Source of the DNA: Phymorhynchus buccinoides
Taxonomy: Eukaryota; Mollusca; Gastropoda; Neogastropoda; Raphitomidae
Direction of reading: 5' to 3'
NCBI GenBank assembly: GCA_017654935.2
Contig: CM065704.1
Location: forward strand, 28,628,013 to 28,692,012
Length of the DNA stretch: 64,000 nt
Shown here: one piece after another, positions 63,999-64,000 of the stretch
Layout of the letters: each line of letters begins with the position of its first letter
Position numbering within the stretch: position 1 is the stretch's first letter
Position numbers and translations under genes: made by a program
The notes under the pieces: generated by a model
The model's database searches: none
Seen by the model: only the letters and a program-made list of their open reading frames with translations
Told to the model about the DNA's origin: nothing

Positions 63999-64000
63999 TG

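Overview
This window is a piece of animal nuclear genome that holds parts of two conserved genes and a dense load of transposons and tandem repeats. All host coding exons are short, keep compatible reading frames and have GT-AG splice sites. Non-coding DNA dominates. The SINE type, the aquatic-invertebrate style of transposase and the extreme (GA)n, (CT)n and poly-G tracts suggest a lophotrochozoan, probably a mollusc. That placement is inference, because no rRNA or mitochondrial marker is present.

Region 1 (1-5.2 kb, + strand) holds the last four coding exons of an M-Ras-type small GTPase, from the DTAGQE switch II segment to a CVIL prenylation box. The 5' exons lie outside the window. The introns carry MITEs and a 53-bp minisatellite.

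Region 2 (5.2-23.2 kb) is intergenic. It is filled with TTAA-, TA- and 5-6-bp-TSD MITE families, several nested, plus two minisatellites of about 100 and 94 bp.

Region 3 (23.2-53.9 kb, - strand) holds fifteen coding exons of an IGF2BP/IMP RNA-binding protein (one RRM, four KH domains). It is convergent with the Ras gene. A likely long 3' UTR (23.2-26.6 kb) is followed by a last intron made largely of pyrimidine (sense strand) microsatellite and a C/G tract of about 100 bp. One IMP intron holds a complete-looking 3.6-kb DNA transposon: TTAA flanks, short inverted ends and a two-exon, 635-residue transposase with a Mutator-like (DDE) signature. This is the most notable object in the window.

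Region 4 (53.9-64 kb) holds a decayed CR1/Jockey-like LINE with a MITE inserted in it, two related tRNA-headed SINEs, a 0.4-kb tandem duplication around a (CT)n block, and a 51-bp minisatellite running to the window edge. No upstream IMP exon was recognised here, although the first visible exon has an acceptor site and so needs one.

The two host genes have no evident functional link beyond adjacency. The recurring theme is how transposons have built the introns. Several MITEs end within 7-30 nt of splice sites, several contain their own expanded minisatellites, and one splice-acceptor segment has itself been amplified into a tandem array.
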